A stretch of DNA of 64,000 nucleotides from Pseudoscardovia suis (GCF_002797875.1 NZ_PGFC01000001.1:62001-126000), one strand, 5' to 3'; positions 44,413-54,209 are shown, counted from the stretch's first letter. Numbers and translations: made by a program. The notes: generated by a model from the letters alone, not told the origin.

Positions 44413-45603
44413 ATGCGACGCAAGATTGCCGACTGGCTCAAGGACGAGACGGTGTTCGCCGTCGCCCTCGTGCTTGCACTAGCCTCATGCTTCATCGTGC
44501 ACCCGGACGCCCAGTACGCCACGTACATTCACATGAACACCATCGTGCAGCTGCTGGCTCTCATGATCGTCGTGTGCGGATGGCAGCGCGTGGGGCTGTT
44601 CCACATCATCGGTTCCAAGCTCCTGGGGCGTTCGCACACCGAGCGCGGCCTCGTGCTCACCCTCATTTCGCTCACGTTTTTCTCGGCGATGCTCATCACC
44701 AACGACGTGGCGCTCGTCACCTTCGTGCCGTTTGCCATCTCCGTTCTGACAATGGCGAACATGCGCCAGCACACCTGCCTTGTGGTGACGCTCATGACCA
44801 TCGGCGCCAACGTCGGATCCATGCTCACCCCGGTTGGCAATGCCCACAACCTGTATCTGCATCAGCTGTCCGGATTGTCAACGGCGGCGTTCATGGGCAT
44901 CATGCTGCCGTATTCCTTCACCGCCGCCGTGCTTCTCACCCTCATCGTGTGCGTGGTGTTCGGCAATCGCAAGCTGACGAATTTCGATACCGTGGACTCC
45001 AATGACATCGAACGCTCGGTGCTCGCTCCTAGCGCCGACATGCAGCCGGACGAAGTGCGCACCATGGGCTTTGGCGGTTGGCGCACATGGGTGTACGGCG
45101 TGCTGTTCGTGATCTGCCTCCTCGGCGTGGACGGCATCGTCGACAAATGGCTCATGCTGGCCCTGGTGATCGTCGTAATGATCGTCTGCGACCACCGTAC
45201 GCTGCGCCATGTCGATTACTTCCTGCCGCTGACGTTCTCGGCGTTCTTCGTGTTCATCGGCAACATGCGCCGCGTGCCGCAGTTCTACACCATCGCGGCA
45301 TCCCTCGTGGGCAGCCATCCGATCAGCCTCGGTGTGGGCTTCAGCCAACTTATCTCGAACGTGCCCACGACGCTGCTGTTGTCCGGCTTCTCTGACGCGT
45401 GGCGTCCTCTCATCATCGGCACGAACCTTGGTGGCATGGGAACGCTCATCGCGTCAATGGCGTCGCTGATCTCATACAAGTCCGTGACACGCACTTACAG
45501 GCGTGAAAAAGGCAAGTACTTGCTCACATACACGGGGGTGAACGTTCTGTTCCTCGTCGTGCTGTTGGGATTGGCAGCGATCATCGAACCCACAGGCATC
45601 TGA
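44413..45603 (+). CDS. SLC13/ArsB-like (ion transporter superfamily) permease
   Basis: This 396-residue membrane protein has about ten helices, starting with VFAVALVLALASCFIV. The segment FFSAMLITNDVALVTFVPFAI near residues 94-114 and the GANVGSMLTPVGNAHNLYL segment near 136 are the hallmarks of the CitMHS/ArsB/NhaD group. A second, mirrored helix set in the C-terminal half has FSQLISNVPTTLLLSGF, as expected for the internal repeat. Substrate cannot be told: dicarboxylates, sulfate, arsenite or sodium are all possible. The start at 44413 follows AAGGAGAGG. It is monocistronic. Confidence 0.88.
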   Translation: MRRKIADWLKDETVFAVALVLALASCFIVHPDAQYATYIHMNTIVQLLALMIVVCGWQRVGLFHIIGSKLLGRSHTERGLVLTLISLTFFSAMLITNDVALVTFVPFAISVLTMANMRQHTCLVVTLMTIGANVGSMLTPVGNAHNLYLHQLSGLSTAAFMGIMLPYSFTAAVLLTLIVCVVFGNRKLTNFDTVDSNDIERSVLAPSADMQPDEVRTMGFGGWRTWVYGVLFVICLLGVDGIVDKWLMLALVIVVMIVCDHRTLRHVDYFLPLTFSAFFVFIGNMRRVPQFYTIAASLVGSHPISLGVGFSQLISNVPTTLLLSGFSDAWRPLIIGTNLGGMGTLIASMASLISYKSVTRTYRREKGKYLLTYTGVNVLFLVVLLGLAAIIEPTGI

Positions 45604-45696
45604 GACGGAACCCGAACGCATTACCCTGATGAATACGCATCAACCTGATGAATGAGACAACCGGCAATCGTGCGCACCACAGGAGGCATACAGGCC

Positions 45697-46365
45697 ATGA
45701 GTAGCAACACACCCAACGCAGGCAAAGGAGCCATATTCGATCTCGACGGCACGCTGCTCGACTCGTTGGGCGTGTGGGATGATGTGGATGAGATTTTCTT
45801 CAGCCGACGAGGCATCGATGTGCCCGACGATTACCAACAGGCTGTCAGCCCCATGGCGTTCCCTGACATCGCGGATTACACGATCCGTCGTTTCAACCTC
45901 AACGAAACCCCTCAAGCGATCATGCAGGAGTGGAATGACCTCGCCTTCGAGGAATACACGACGAAAGTGCGCTTGAAGCCCGGTGCTCGCGACTACCTTG
46001 AGCATTTGCACGCCACTGGCGCCAAACTCGGCGTGGCAAGCACGCTCATGCCCAGCCTGCGCGATCCCACGCTCGCTCATCTCGGTGTCGATGGCTTGTT
46101 CGATGCGGTGTGCGGCATCGAGGAGGTCGGCGGTCTTAACAAAGACCATCCGGACCTGTATATGCTCGTCGCTGACCGCATGGGCGTGGAGCCGGGGGAG
46201 TGCACGGTGTTCGAAGACATTGTGATCGGCGTGCGCACCGCCAAACGCATTGGCATGAAAGCGCTCGCCATGCTCGACGATTCCTCGCGTTCGCAGTGGG
46301 AGGGGCTTGCCGCTGCCGCCGATGGTACGCTGCGTGATTTCACCACCGCCCCGCAGATTCTGTAG
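45697..46365 (+). CDS. HAD superfamily phosphatase (beta-phosphoglucomutase-like)
   Basis: This 222-residue protein has FDLDGTLLDSLGVWDD near residue 12 (nucleophile Asp). A helical cap domain is followed by ASTLMP (motif II), the Lys in GGLNKDHPDLY (motif III) and FEDIVIGVRTAKRIG (motif IV). It is a phosphatase or phosphomutase of the PGMB group, the natural substrate being unknown. AGGAGG lies ten bases before the ATG at 45697. The stop codon is followed by repeated copies of ATTCTGTAG. Confidence 0.9.
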   Translation: MSSNTPNAGKGAIFDLDGTLLDSLGVWDDVDEIFFSRRGIDVPDDYQQAVSPMAFPDIADYTIRRFNLNETPQAIMQEWNDLAFEEYTTKVRLKPGARDYLEHLHATGAKLGVASTLMPSLRDPTLAHLGVDGLFDAVCGIEEVGGLNKDHPDLYMLVADRMGVEPGECTVFEDIVIGVRTAKRIGMKALAMLDDSSRSQWEGLAAAADGTLRDFTTAPQIL

Positions 46366-46449
46366 CGATTCTGTAGAGCTTCTGTAGCCGCGCCCTGTGC
46401 CATGACGCAGAGGTGTGGAGCCGCAGAGGTGTGGAGCCGCAGAGGTGCA
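46348..46449 (+). repeat. Short tandem repeats at and after the HAD gene stop
   Basis: TTCTGTAG occurs three times around the stop codon, then CGCAGAGGTGTGGAGC occurs in three partly degraded copies. The repeats carry the stop codon itself, so slippage would not lengthen the protein. Confidence 0.7.
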
Positions 46450-46459
46450 GAAGTATGAA

Positions 46460-46495
46460 ATTGTCCCCGGTGTCAGTCACGGCACCGGGGACAAT
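46460..46495 (+). terminator. Hairpin terminator after the HAD gene
   Basis: ATTGTCCCCGGTG at 46460-46472 is complementary to CACCGGGGACAAT at 46483-46495, with a 10-nt loop and an AT-rich flank. It lies between convergent genes. Confidence 0.8.
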
Positions 46496-46528
46496 TAGTT
46501 GCGCACATTAGTTGAGCAAAACAGATTG

Positions 46529-46574
46529 CAGGGCTGGTAGGGTCAACAGATATTAATTGGCCCTACCAGCCCTG
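46529..46574 (-). terminator. Hairpin terminator after thrC
   Basis: CAGGGCTGGTAGGG at 46529-46542 pairs with CCCTACCAGCCCTG at 46561-46574. On the minus strand it is followed by a T-rich stretch, which fits the end of thrC. Confidence 0.8.
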
Positions 46575-46608
46575 CCGTGCATCTAGTGCGCTTCTGCCTT
46601 GGCTTTCG

Positions 46609-48111
46609 CTACTGAGCCAAGCGGGTGGCGGTGGTGCGCACGTAATTGGTCATGTCGGGCACGTCAATCACATCGGTGAAGCGCACCTGCGCCTTTTCCA
46701 AGCCGCGCAGAGCTTCGGGGGCCGGAGTGCCGGAAAGCGTGGCGAGGGCATCCATGCAGGCGAAATCGCTGGCGGGAGCCGGCTCGCCCAGCGCCTCAAG
46801 CACAGCGCGCGGGAACTTGTAGGGGCTTGCGGTGCTCAGCAGCACGCGCGGCACGCCGGGCGTGCGCGGGGTGTTGGCCAGCGTGTGGTAACCGCATGCC
46901 GTGTGCGGGTCGATCACATAGTGGTTCTTGTCCCAGCAATCCTTGATGGATGCGCGGATCTGATCCTCATCCGCCCAGCCGGCGCCGAAGACCGCCTGGA
47001 TTTTTGCCAGCAGGTCGGCCGGCACGTCATAGCGGCCGTTGTTGGCGAGGGAATCCATGAGAGACGCGATGAGCTTCGTGTCGCCGTCGGCGAAGTAGTA
47101 GAGCATGCGCTCGAGGTTGGAGCTGATGAGTATGTCCATGCTTGGCGAAATCGTCGTGAAGAACGGGCGGTTGCGGTCATACGTGCCGGTGGTGAGGAAG
47201 TCGTAGAGCACGTTGTTTTTGTCGGATGCGACGATGAGCTTGGCGACGGGAAGGCCCAGGCGCTTGGCGTAGTATCCGGCGAGGATGTCGCCGAAGTTGC
47301 CGGTGGGCACGCAGAACTCCACTTCGTCGCCCGCATTGATCTCCTGGCGTTCCAGCAGCTGGGCGTATGCAGCGAAGTAGTAGACGACCTGCGGCACGAG
47401 GCGGCCGACGTTGATGGAGTTGGCCGAAGACAGCACCGTGTGTGCGTTGTTCGCCAGATCCCAGGCGAGCTCGCCGTCGCCGAAGATGGCCTTCACGGCG
47501 CTCTGCGCGTCATCGAAATTGCCGCGCACCGCGCACACCTGCACGTTCTGGCCCTTCTGCGTGGCCATCTGCAGGTGCTGCACCTCCGAAACCTTGCCAT
47601 CGGGGTAGAACACGGTGATGCCGGTTCCCGGCACGTCTGCGAAACCGGCCAGCGCCGCCTTGCCCGTGTCGCCGGAGGTGGCGGTGAGAATCATGATGCG
47701 TTCGTTCGCGGCATTCGGATCCGTTGCGGCCGCCGTGGTCTTGGCCATGAAGCGGGGGAGGATTTGCAGTGCAACGTCCTTGAACGCGCTCGTGGGGCCG
47801 TGGAACAGTTCGAGGATGAAATCATCGCCCAGCGGCTTGAGCGGGGTGATCGCGGCATCGTCCCACTGGTCGCCGTAAGCGCCGGCAACGCAGTCGGCAA
47901 GCTCGGCGTCCGTGTAATCAGGCAGCAGCGAGGCAAGCACGGTGCGGGCAATCTGCTGGTAGGACTTGCCTGCGAGCGCAGCAACGTCCACGGGCTTGTC
48001 TCCGAGGGAATCAGTGACGAACAGCCCTCCGTCGGATGCGATTCCCTTGCGGATCGCTTGCTTGCTCGTTACCTGGCTTGCGGTGCTTCGGGTGCTGTGA
48101 AAGAGTTCCAC
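46609..48111 (-). CDS. thrC: Threonine synthase
   Basis: This 500-residue PLP enzyme makes threonine from O-phosphohomoserine. It belongs to the longer fold-type II group seen in bacteria and yeast. The N-terminal segment is SDGGLFV; the PLP lysine lies in the FHGPTSAFKDVALQ segment near residue 117; TATSGDTGKAAL holds the phosphate. The GTG at 48111 is the start, with AAGGA in front. It stands alone, transcribed against its neighbours, and ends in a hairpin. Confidence 0.96.
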   Translation of the reverse strand: MELFHSTRSTASQVTSKQAIRKGIASDGGLFVTDSLGDKPVDVAALAGKSYQQIARTVLASLLPDYTDAELADCVAGAYGDQWDDAAITPLKPLGDDFILELFHGPTSAFKDVALQILPRFMAKTTAAATDPNAANERIMILTATSGDTGKAALAGFADVPGTGITVFYPDGKVSEVQHLQMATQKGQNVQVCAVRGNFDDAQSAVKAIFGDGELAWDLANNAHTVLSSANSINVGRLVPQVVYYFAAYAQLLERQEINAGDEVEFCVPTGNFGDILAGYYAKRLGLPVAKLIVASDKNNVLYDFLTTGTYDRNRPFFTTISPSMDILISSNLERMLYYFADGDTKLIASLMDSLANNGRYDVPADLLAKIQAVFGAGWADEDQIRASIKDCWDKNHYVIDPHTACGYHTLANTPRTPGVPRVLLSTASPYKFPRAVLEALGEPAPASDFACMDALATLSGTPAPEALRGLEKAQVRFTDVIDVPDMTNYVRTTATRLAQ

Positions 48112-48402
48112 GACGAATCCTTGTCTCGGAGGAATGGAGAATCAACGCATCTCAGTTTATATGCGACCATGTATATACCCGTCGTATATGCCTGTTGGCG
48201 GTAGCGCTGCCGCGACGCCGGTTCGTCGTTGCCGGATTCGCATGAGGTTGGGTGGTGGTGGCATGATGTGGTAGATACACGTAGCGGGTGCGTGGCGTGT
48301 GCCGCCTTGCGTTCCTGTGTTTTCTTCAACGTCGTGTGATGTCGCGCGAATGCGTGGCGTCAGGGCGCCGACATGCGAAATTTTGGATCCGGGAGGTTCG
48401 AT
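48112..48402. promoter_or_regulatory. Divergent promoter region of thrC and proA
   Basis: An AT-rich part at 48150-48190 (TTATATGC, TGTATATAC) is the likely thrC promoter. GGGAGG just before 48403 is the proA ribosome binding site. No gene is seen in this stretch. Confidence 0.45.
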
Positions 48403-49701
48403 ATGGATGATAGCAATGCCGTGGCCGATGCCTTGGTGACCGTGCGGCGCATGGCTGCCCAGGCGAAGGACGCCCAGCATGACCTTGCGCGTGCCTCGAC
48501 GGACAGGAAGAACGCGCTGTTGCTGGCCATCGCCGATGCCTTGGTGGCCAATGCCACTGCCATCCGTGAGGCCAATGATGCGGATTATGCCGCGGCGCAG
48601 GAATCCGGCATGTCGCAAGGGTTGCTCGACAGGCTTCGCTTCGATGAGGCGCGTGTGGAATCCACGGCGCAGGGGGTGCGCAATGTCGCGGCGCTGCCGG
48701 ACCCGGTGGGACGCGTCGTGCGCGGCAACAACCTTCCCAATGGCATCCGGCTCACGCAGGTGCGCGTGCCGATGGGCGTCGTGGGCATGATCTACGAGGC
48801 GCGTCCGAACGTCACGATTGACGTTGCCGCTCTGTGCCTCAAGTCCGGCAATGCGGTGATTCTGCGTGGAGGCCATGCGGCGCTGCATACGAACGAAGCC
48901 ACCCTCGACGTGATTGGCAGGACGCTTGCGGAACAGGGCTTCGACCCGGCGCTTGTGCAAAGCGTCGACCACATCGGCCGTCCCGGCGCCACCGCGATGA
49001 TGCAGGCGCGCGGTTCCATCGACGTGCTGGTGCCCCGTGGCGGCGCGGGCCTCATCAAGGCGGTCGTGGAGAACTCCAAGGTGCCCACGATCGAAACCGG
49101 TTCGGGCAACTGCCATATCTACGTCGACAAGGCGGCGGACCTCGGTAAGACCATCCCGATTCTCATCAACGCCAAGACGCAACGCGTGGGCGTGTGCAAT
49201 GCGGCGGAGAAGCTGCTCGTGCACAAGGACGTGGCGTCCGAGGAGCTGCCGCTCGCGGCCACTGCATTGCGCGAACACCATGTGCTCATGCATGCCGATG
49301 ACGAGACCCGCCGCATTCTTGGCGACGCCGGCCTCATGGGCGACGACGTGGTGCCTGCCACCGACGAGGACTGGGACACGGAATACTTGGATTACCAGAT
49401 CGGCATCAAGGTCGTCGGCAGCCTCGACGAGGCGATACGCCACATCACGGCGCATTCCACCGGGCATACGGAGGCCATCATCTCCGAGGATTACGCCGCC
49501 ATCGAAGAGTTCACGGCGCGCGTGGATTCCGCGGTCGTCATGGTCAATGCCTCGACGCGCTTCACGGACGGTGGCATGTTCGGCCTGGGCGCAGAACTGG
49601 GAATCTCCACGCAGAAGTTGCACGCGCGCGGCCCGATGGGACTTGAGGAGCTCACGACCACGAAGTGGATTGCCTACGGCAACGGACAGGTGAGAAAGTA
49701 A
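48403..49701 (+). CDS. proA: Glutamate-5-semialdehyde dehydrogenase (gamma-glutamyl phosphate reductase)
   Basis: This 432-residue enzyme reduces gamma-glutamyl phosphate in proline synthesis. Recognisable parts are [19 protein letters not shown] near residue 122, [13 protein letters not shown] (read here as [13 protein letters not shown]) near 230 and the catalytic Cys in [12 protein letters not shown] near 265. The start at 48403 follows GGGAGG at good distance. The next gene starts within its stop codon, so the two are coupled. proB is not in the window. Confidence 0.96.
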   Translation: MDDSNAVADALVTVRRMAAQAKDAQHDLARASTDRKNALLLAIADALVANATAIREANDADYAAAQESGMSQGLLDRLRFDEARVESTAQGVRNVAALPDPVGRVVRGNNLPNGIRLTQVRVPMGVVGMIYEARPNVTIDVAALCLKSGNAVILRGGHAALHTNEATLDVIGRTLAEQGFDPALVQSVDHIGRPGATAMMQARGSIDVLVPRGGAGLIKAVVENSKVPTIETGSGNCHIYVDKAADLGKTIPILINAKTQRVGVCNAAEKLLVHKDVASEELPLAATALREHHVLMHADDETRRILGDAGLMGDDVVPATDEDWDTEYLDYQIGIKVVGSLDEAIRHITAHSTGHTEAIISEDYAAIEEFTARVDSAVVMVNASTRFTDGGMFGLGAELGISTQKLHARGPMGLEELTTTKWIAYGNGQVRK

Positions 49702-50288
49702 TGACATACACGATCGGCGATATGCGCCACATGATGGATGACGACCCCAAGGCGCCCCTGAGGCTGTCGTCGGCCCGGTTGAGCACGGTGCGCTACGTGT
49801 TCCTGGTGCACATCGAAGACGGCATTCCCTCGGCCATCGAACGCGCCGCCTTGGAATACGCCGACGCCATCCTCATCGGATGGCCGGAGGAGGACGCGCC
49901 GGATGTCGTCACCCCGCCGGAACGGCAATACGACTACATCAGCCAGCAGTTCGACTGGGGCGAGGAACGCATCGCGCAATTTCGCAAGTGGGAGCACGAC
50001 GACAAAACCTCTGACATGGCCGACAGCCTCGTGTCGATAGCCGATTGCATCGCCGCCATTCGCAAGGCATACCAGCCCGAGTTCCTGCTGCCCACCTTCG
50101 CCGAGATCCGACGCGTGGTCGAAGACGAGTGGAACGAAGACATGGACCGCATCGAGGCCGAGAACAAAGAGGCGCATCCGCATGTCGCTTCGGATGACGC
50201 CGCGGACGACGATGCGGATTCCGACATCCGCAGCCACGAGGATCCGTCGCATGACGCAGACCCCGCCAAGGGCGGAGCGGAGCGCTGA
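49701..50288 (+). CDS. Conserved hypothetical acidic protein between proA and nadD
   Basis: This 195-residue protein is not one I can assign. It opens with [20 protein letters not shown] and is acidic, with a C-terminal tail of Asp, Ala and Ser ([14 protein letters not shown]). There is no signal peptide or membrane segment. Its start overlaps the proA stop, and nadD follows within 20 bp, so it is in the same operon. The first ~150 residues look folded. Whether it serves NAD or proline metabolism is unknown. Confidence 0.78.
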   Translation: MTYTIGDMRHMMDDDPKAPLRLSSARLSTVRYVFLVHIEDGIPSAIERAALEYADAILIGWPEEDAPDVVTPPERQYDYISQQFDWGEERIAQFRKWEHDDKTSDMADSLVSIADCIAAIRKAYQPEFLLPTFAEIRRVVEDEWNEDMDRIEAENKEAHPHVASDDAADDDADSDIRSHEDPSHDADPAKGGAER

Positions 50289-50293
50289 GCCGC

Positions 50294-50992
50294 ATGGAGG
50301 CACCCGTGCGCAAAGGCGCTCAGATTCACTTGGCGCGCCGCCGTTCGGCGCGAGGCAACTACCATGACGTGCCGCGCATCGGCATCATGGGCGGCACCTT
50401 CGACCCCATCCACAACGGCCATCTGGTCGCTGCGTCGGAAGTCGCCTGGGTCTATGACCTCGACAAGGTCATCTTCGTGCCCACCGGCAGGCCGGTGTTC
50501 AAGCTCGACCGCGACGTGACGAACGCCGAGGACCGCTATCTGATGACCGTCATCGCCACGGCGTCGAACCCGAACTTCGTCGTCTCCCGTGCTGACATCG
50601 ACCGCCCCGGCATCACCTACACGATCGACACGCTGCGTGACTTCCGGGCGTTGTATCCGGACGCCGAACTGTTCTTCATCACCGGCGCCGACGTGATACC
50701 CCAGCTCATGCGGTGGAAGGATGCCGACGAAATGTGGGACATCGCGCATTTCGTCGGCGTTTCGCGCCCCGGTTATGAGGTGAACCTGCGCAAGGCGGGT
50801 GTGCCGCTGCGCAGCGTGGACGTCATCGAGATCCCTGCACTGGCCATTTCGTCCACCGACGTGCGGCGGCGTGCCCAAGCGGGCGAACCCGTGTGGTACC
50901 TCGTGCCGGACGGCGTTGTGCAATACATCTCGAAGCATGGTCTGTACCACCCCCGCGGAACCGACGAATCCCGGGAGATCGTGGCCGTGTGA
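50294..50992 (+). CDS. nadD: Nicotinate-nucleotide adenylyltransferase
   Basis: This 232-residue enzyme adenylates nicotinate mononucleotide in NAD synthesis. The nucleotidyltransferase motif [15 protein letters not shown] lies near residue 30 and the C-terminal ISSTDVRRR motif near 190. A basic N-terminal extension of ~25 residues ([16 protein letters not shown]) is present, as often in bifidobacteria. The start is either ATG 50294 or, with GGAGG just upstream, GTG 50306. Confidence 0.94.
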   Translation: MEAPVRKGAQIHLARRRSARGNYHDVPRIGIMGGTFDPIHNGHLVAASEVAWVYDLDKVIFVPTGRPVFKLDRDVTNAEDRYLMTVIATASNPNFVVSRADIDRPGITYTIDTLRDFRALYPDAELFFITGADVIPQLMRWKDADEMWDIAHFVGVSRPGYEVNLRKAGVPLRSVDVIEIPALAISSTDVRRRAQAGEPVWYLVPDGVVQYISKHGLYHPRGTDESREIVAV

Positions 50993-51080
50993 ACGGCGGT
51001 ATTGGCGGGTGTCGGTGTGCTGTCAGCGAGGCTCGCTACTATGAATTAGGTCAGCTTCAATCTACAAGTTTGGAGATACG

Positions 51081-52097
51081 GTGAGCGCAGTCCTCGCAGG
51101 AAAACCTGATAAAAACCTCATACTCGTAACCGGCAGGTGCCATCCGAAGCTTGCCGCCGATGTGGCGAAACAATTGGGAATCGACGTACTGGAGACCACG
51201 GAATACGATTTCGCCAATGGCGAGATGTATGTGCGTTACACGGAGTCGGTGCGAGGCGCGGACGTGTTCGTGCTGCAGACCCATGCAGGTGAGACGATCA
51301 ACAAGTTCATCATGGAGCAGCTCATCATGATTGACGCCGCCAAGCGTGCGTCCGCCCGCTCCATCACCGCCGTGTGCCCTCTGCTGGGATACTCCCGCCA
51401 GGACAAGAAGCACCGCGGCCGCGAGCCAATCTCCTGCCGCCTCATGTTCGACCTTCTCAAGGCCGCTGGCGCGGACCGCATCATGTCCGTCGACCTGCAC
51501 GCCGCGCAGTCCCAGGGCTTCTTCGATGGTCCGGTCGACCATCTCATCGCCATGCCGGTGCTCGTTGACTATGTGCGCGATCGCCTCGACCTGTCGAATG
51601 TCGCGGTTGTCTCCCCGGATGCCGGTCGTATTCGCGTCGCCGAGCAGTGGGCGCAGCGCCTGGGTGGCGGCCCGCTCGCATTCGTGCACAAGACGCGCGA
51701 CATCACCCGCCCGAACAAGGCGGTCGCCAACCGCGTCGTCGGCGAGGTGGAAGGCAAGGACTGCGTGCTGGTTGATGACCTCATCGATACCGGCGGCACG
51801 ATCGCCGAGGCATGCAAGGTGCTGCGCGCAGCTGGCGCCAAGTCCATCACCGTTGTCGCCACGCACGGCGTGTTCTCCGGCCCGGCCGTCGAGCGCCTCA
51901 AGAATTGCGGCGCCCGCGAGGTCGTCGTCACCGACACCGTGCCGATTCCGCAGGAGAAGCGTTGGGACGGCCTCACCGTTCTGTCCATCGCTCCGTTGTT
52001 GGCAAGCGCCATCCAGGCGGTGTTCAACGACGGTTCTGTCGCGGAACTGTTCGACACCTATCCGACGCATCACGGCCAGGGTTTCCTCTTCGCCTGA
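51081..52097 (+). CDS. prs: Ribose-phosphate pyrophosphokinase
   Basis: This 338-residue enzyme makes PRPP from ribose 5-phosphate and ATP for nucleotide, His and Trp synthesis. The PRPP-binding loop LVDDLIDTGGTIAEA lies near residue 230. The segment VDLHAAQSQGFFDGPVDH near 138 is the family signature. It starts with a GTG at 51081 after TTGGAG. It is slightly longer at its C terminus than typical enzymes. A hairpin at 52144 ends the unit. Confidence 0.96.
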   Translation: MSAVLAGKPDKNLILVTGRCHPKLAADVAKQLGIDVLETTEYDFANGEMYVRYTESVRGADVFVLQTHAGETINKFIMEQLIMIDAAKRASARSITAVCPLLGYSRQDKKHRGREPISCRLMFDLLKAAGADRIMSVDLHAAQSQGFFDGPVDHLIAMPVLVDYVRDRLDLSNVAVVSPDAGRIRVAEQWAQRLGGGPLAFVHKTRDITRPNKAVANRVVGEVEGKDCVLVDDLIDTGGTIAEACKVLRAAGAKSITVVATHGVFSGPAVERLKNCGAREVVVTDTVPIPQEKRWDGLTVLSIAPLLASAIQAVFNDGSVAELFDTYPTHHGQGFLFA

Positions 52098-52143
52098 TGT
52101 TTCTTCTCCGTCTGATGGCGGTGCGTTCTTTACGGTGAACGTG

Positions 52144-52190
52144 CCATCCCGTGGCCTGCCCTGTGTGGTATGCGGTAGGGCACGGGATGG
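52144..52190 (+). terminator. Hairpin terminator after prs
   Basis: CCATCCCGTG at 52144-52153 is complementary to CACGGGATGG at 52181-52190, with part of the loop also able to pair (CCTGCCCT/AGGGCA). A TACAAT box follows at 52193, likely the -10 of the tRNA gene. Confidence 0.7.
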
Positions 52191-52235
52191 TGTACAATAT
52201 AAAAATTGTGTGCTCGGAGATTTACCGAGCGCTCT

Positions 52236-52306
52236 TCCCCCATGGTGTAATGGCAGCACACGGGTCTTTGGAACCCTTTGTCTTGGTTCGAGTCCAGGTG
52301 GGGGAA
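52236..52306 (+). tRNA. tRNA-Gln (anticodon TTG)
   Basis: The acceptor arm TCCCCCA pairs with TGGGGGA. The anticodon loop CTTTGGA gives TTG, which reads CAA. The T arm carries the GGTTCGAGTCC motif and the D arm has the short form usual for tRNA-Gln. CCA is not encoded. A terminator hairpin follows 8 bp later. Confidence 0.95.
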
Positions 52307-52313
52307 CTTCGAA

Positions 52314-52344
52314 ACGGGTCTCGCGAGTCAATTGCGAGACCCGT
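52314..52344 (+). terminator. Hairpin terminator after tRNA-Gln
   Basis: ACGGGTCTCGC at 52314-52324 pairs with GCGAGACCCGT at 52334-52344 around a 9-nt loop. Confidence 0.75.
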
Positions 52345-52597
52345 ACTCATATCTGGCGGCTTGCCGAAGTTGGCTGGTGACGCTTATTGTCTGGACGAGA
52401 TTGGGGAAGGTGGCCGATTCGCACACGGATATGACACAGGCTGCCATGTCCGGCTCCCGCTGTTACAATTTCTAGCAGAGAACGACTTCAATCCGTCCGA
52501 CCTGACTCAATCAGTCCGCTGAATCCCAGCCTTGCGGTCCGCCGTGATCACAGGGTAGGGCGAGCGTGAGTGATGCGAGTCGGCTGGAGGAATTGCC
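52345..52597 (+). other. Non-coding stretch between tRNA-Gln and glmU
   Basis: No gene has a ribosome binding site and plausible codon use here. The AT-rich part near 52460-52480 could be a promoter of the structured RNA that follows at 52598. I see no known riboswitch motif. Confidence 0.35.
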
Positions 52598-52653
52598 GCG
52601 GCCCGCGCGGTCGATTCCGGCTATCGCCGGAGCCGGTCGCACGGGCCGCTTTT
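52598..52653 (+). terminator. Two-stem hairpin with T-run upstream of glmU
   Basis: GCGGCCCG at 52598-52605 pairs with CGGGCCGC at 52642-52649 and is followed directly by TTTT. An inner stem TCCGGC/GCCGGA lies at 52616-52631. It looks like a full intrinsic terminator about 100 bp before glmU, so it could be an attenuator or end a short RNA. Confidence 0.75.
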
Positions 52654-52754
52654 GTGCTCAGACCCGGTCGCATCAGACAACGTGATACCGACGATGGGCC
52701 GCTGCAGACAATGTCATATTCGAATCCTCGCGGATTCGGGGAAGAACCGAAACG

Positions 52755-54209
52755 ATGAGCGAAATCTCACAAGCGCAATCTCAAGAATCAACATCCTCGG
52801 TGGCGTCCCGCCTTGATGTCGCCATCATCCTTGCCGCCGGCGAAGGCACGCGCATGAAATCCTCCACGCCTAAGGTGCTTCACGATTTCGCGGGAAAGAC
52901 GTTCCTCCAGCGTGTCATGGCATCCGTCGATGCCTTGGAACCCGCCACGACCGCCGTCGTCGTGCACTACCAGGCGGATCGTGTCGCCGCGGCGGCGCGC
53001 GACTATGACGAATCCGTGGTCGTCATCAACCAGGATGACAAGCCCGGCACCGGTCGCGCCGTGCAATGCGCGGTGCAGCAGTTGCGCGCGCAGGGGCGTT
53101 TCGAGGGAAGCGTGCTTATCGCGGCGTCTGACATGCCGTTGCTGGACGCCGCGACGTTGCGCGGACTTGCCGCGTACCATGCCCAGCAGCACAATGCTGC
53201 CACCGTGCTCACCACGAAACTCGCCGAACCCTTCGGCTATGGCCGTGTGATCCGCGACGAAAACGGACAGGTGTTGCGCATCGTCGAACAGAAGGACGCC
53301 AATGCCGCCGAGCAGGCCGTCGATGAAGTGAACACCTCCGTGTATGTGTTCGATTCCCGGGTGCTTGAGCGTGCCATCGCCGACTTGGACAGCGACAATG
53401 CGCAAGGCGAGTTCTATCTGACGGATGCCCTTGAGAAGGCGCGTGAATTCGGCAAGGTGGGTGCATGGCAGGCCCCCGATAGCCTCGCAGTGGAAGGCGT
53501 GAACGACCGCGTGCAGCTCGCCCGTCTGGCGAAGGCCCACAATGTGCGCGTGTGCGAGAACTGGATGCGCGAAGGCGTCACGATCCTTGACCCCGAGACC
53601 ACGTGGATTGAGGATGATGTGACCATCGCCCGCGATGCCCAGATTCTGCCCGGCAGCTTCCTGCAAGGCACCACCACGATCGGTGAAGGCGCCGTGGTCG
53701 GCCCCTACACGACGCTCATCGATGCGACAATCGACGCCGGCGCCCACGTGGAACGCAGCCGCGTGCAGGGCACGCATATCGGTGAACGCGCCAACATCGG
53801 GCCGTGGACCTATCTGCGTCCGGGCAACGACCTGGCCGCGGACACGAAGGCTGGCGCATTCGTTGAAATGAAGAAAGCCCACATCGACGAAGGCTCCAAG
53901 GTACCACACTTGAGCTACATCGGCGACACTCACATCGGCACGCACACGAACGTGGGCGGTGGCACGATCACGGCGAATTACGACGGCGTGCATAAGAACC
54001 ATACGGAGATTGGCTCGAATGTGCACGTGGGTGCAGGCAACATGTTCGTGGCTCCGGTGACCGTGGGCGACAATGTGACGACCGGCTCCGGTTCCGTCGT
54101 GCGCCATGACGTGGAGTCTGACGCGATGGTCTACTCGGAAAACACGCAGCATGTGGTGCCCGGTTGGAAGCCCAAGTGGGAGCGTGACGCGCAGGACGAC
54201 GCACGCTGA
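52755..54209 (+). CDS. glmU: Bifunctional UDP-GlcNAc pyrophosphorylase / glucosamine-1-phosphate acetyltransferase
   Basis: This 484-residue enzyme makes UDP-GlcNAc, the precursor of peptidoglycan. The N-terminal uridylyltransferase domain has LAAGEGTRMKS near residue 31. The C-terminal left-handed beta helix of hexapeptide repeats (about 265-450) has PGNDLAADTKAGAFVEMKKA and NYDGVHKNHTEIG, which carry acetyltransferase residues. The length is normal for actinobacteria. The start at 52755 follows GGGGAAGAA at a somewhat wide spacing. Confidence 0.96.
   Translation: MSEISQAQSQESTSSVASRLDVAIILAAGEGTRMKSSTPKVLHDFAGKTFLQRVMASVDALEPATTAVVVHYQADRVAAAARDYDESVVVINQDDKPGTGRAVQCAVQQLRAQGRFEGSVLIAASDMPLLDAATLRGLAAYHAQQHNAATVLTTKLAEPFGYGRVIRDENGQVLRIVEQKDANAAEQAVDEVNTSVYVFDSRVLERAIADLDSDNAQGEFYLTDALEKAREFGKVGAWQAPDSLAVEGVNDRVQLARLAKAHNVRVCENWMREGVTILDPETTWIEDDVTIARDAQILPGSFLQGTTTIGEGAVVGPYTTLIDATIDAGAHVERSRVQGTHIGERANIGPWTYLRPGNDLAADTKAGAFVEMKKAHIDEGSKVPHLSYIGDTHIGTHTNVGGGTITANYDGVHKNHTEIGSNVHVGAGNMFVAPVTVGDNVTTGSGSVVRHDVESDAMVYSENTQHVVPGWKPKWERDAQDDAR

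Noticed and set aside
46885-48204. 439-codon plus-strand frame
   Set aside because: It is antisense to thrC, which has PLP-enzyme motifs and its own terminator.
48157-49707. 516-codon minus-strand frame opposite proA
   Set aside because: proA has all family motifs and a GGGAGG site; the antisense frame has neither.
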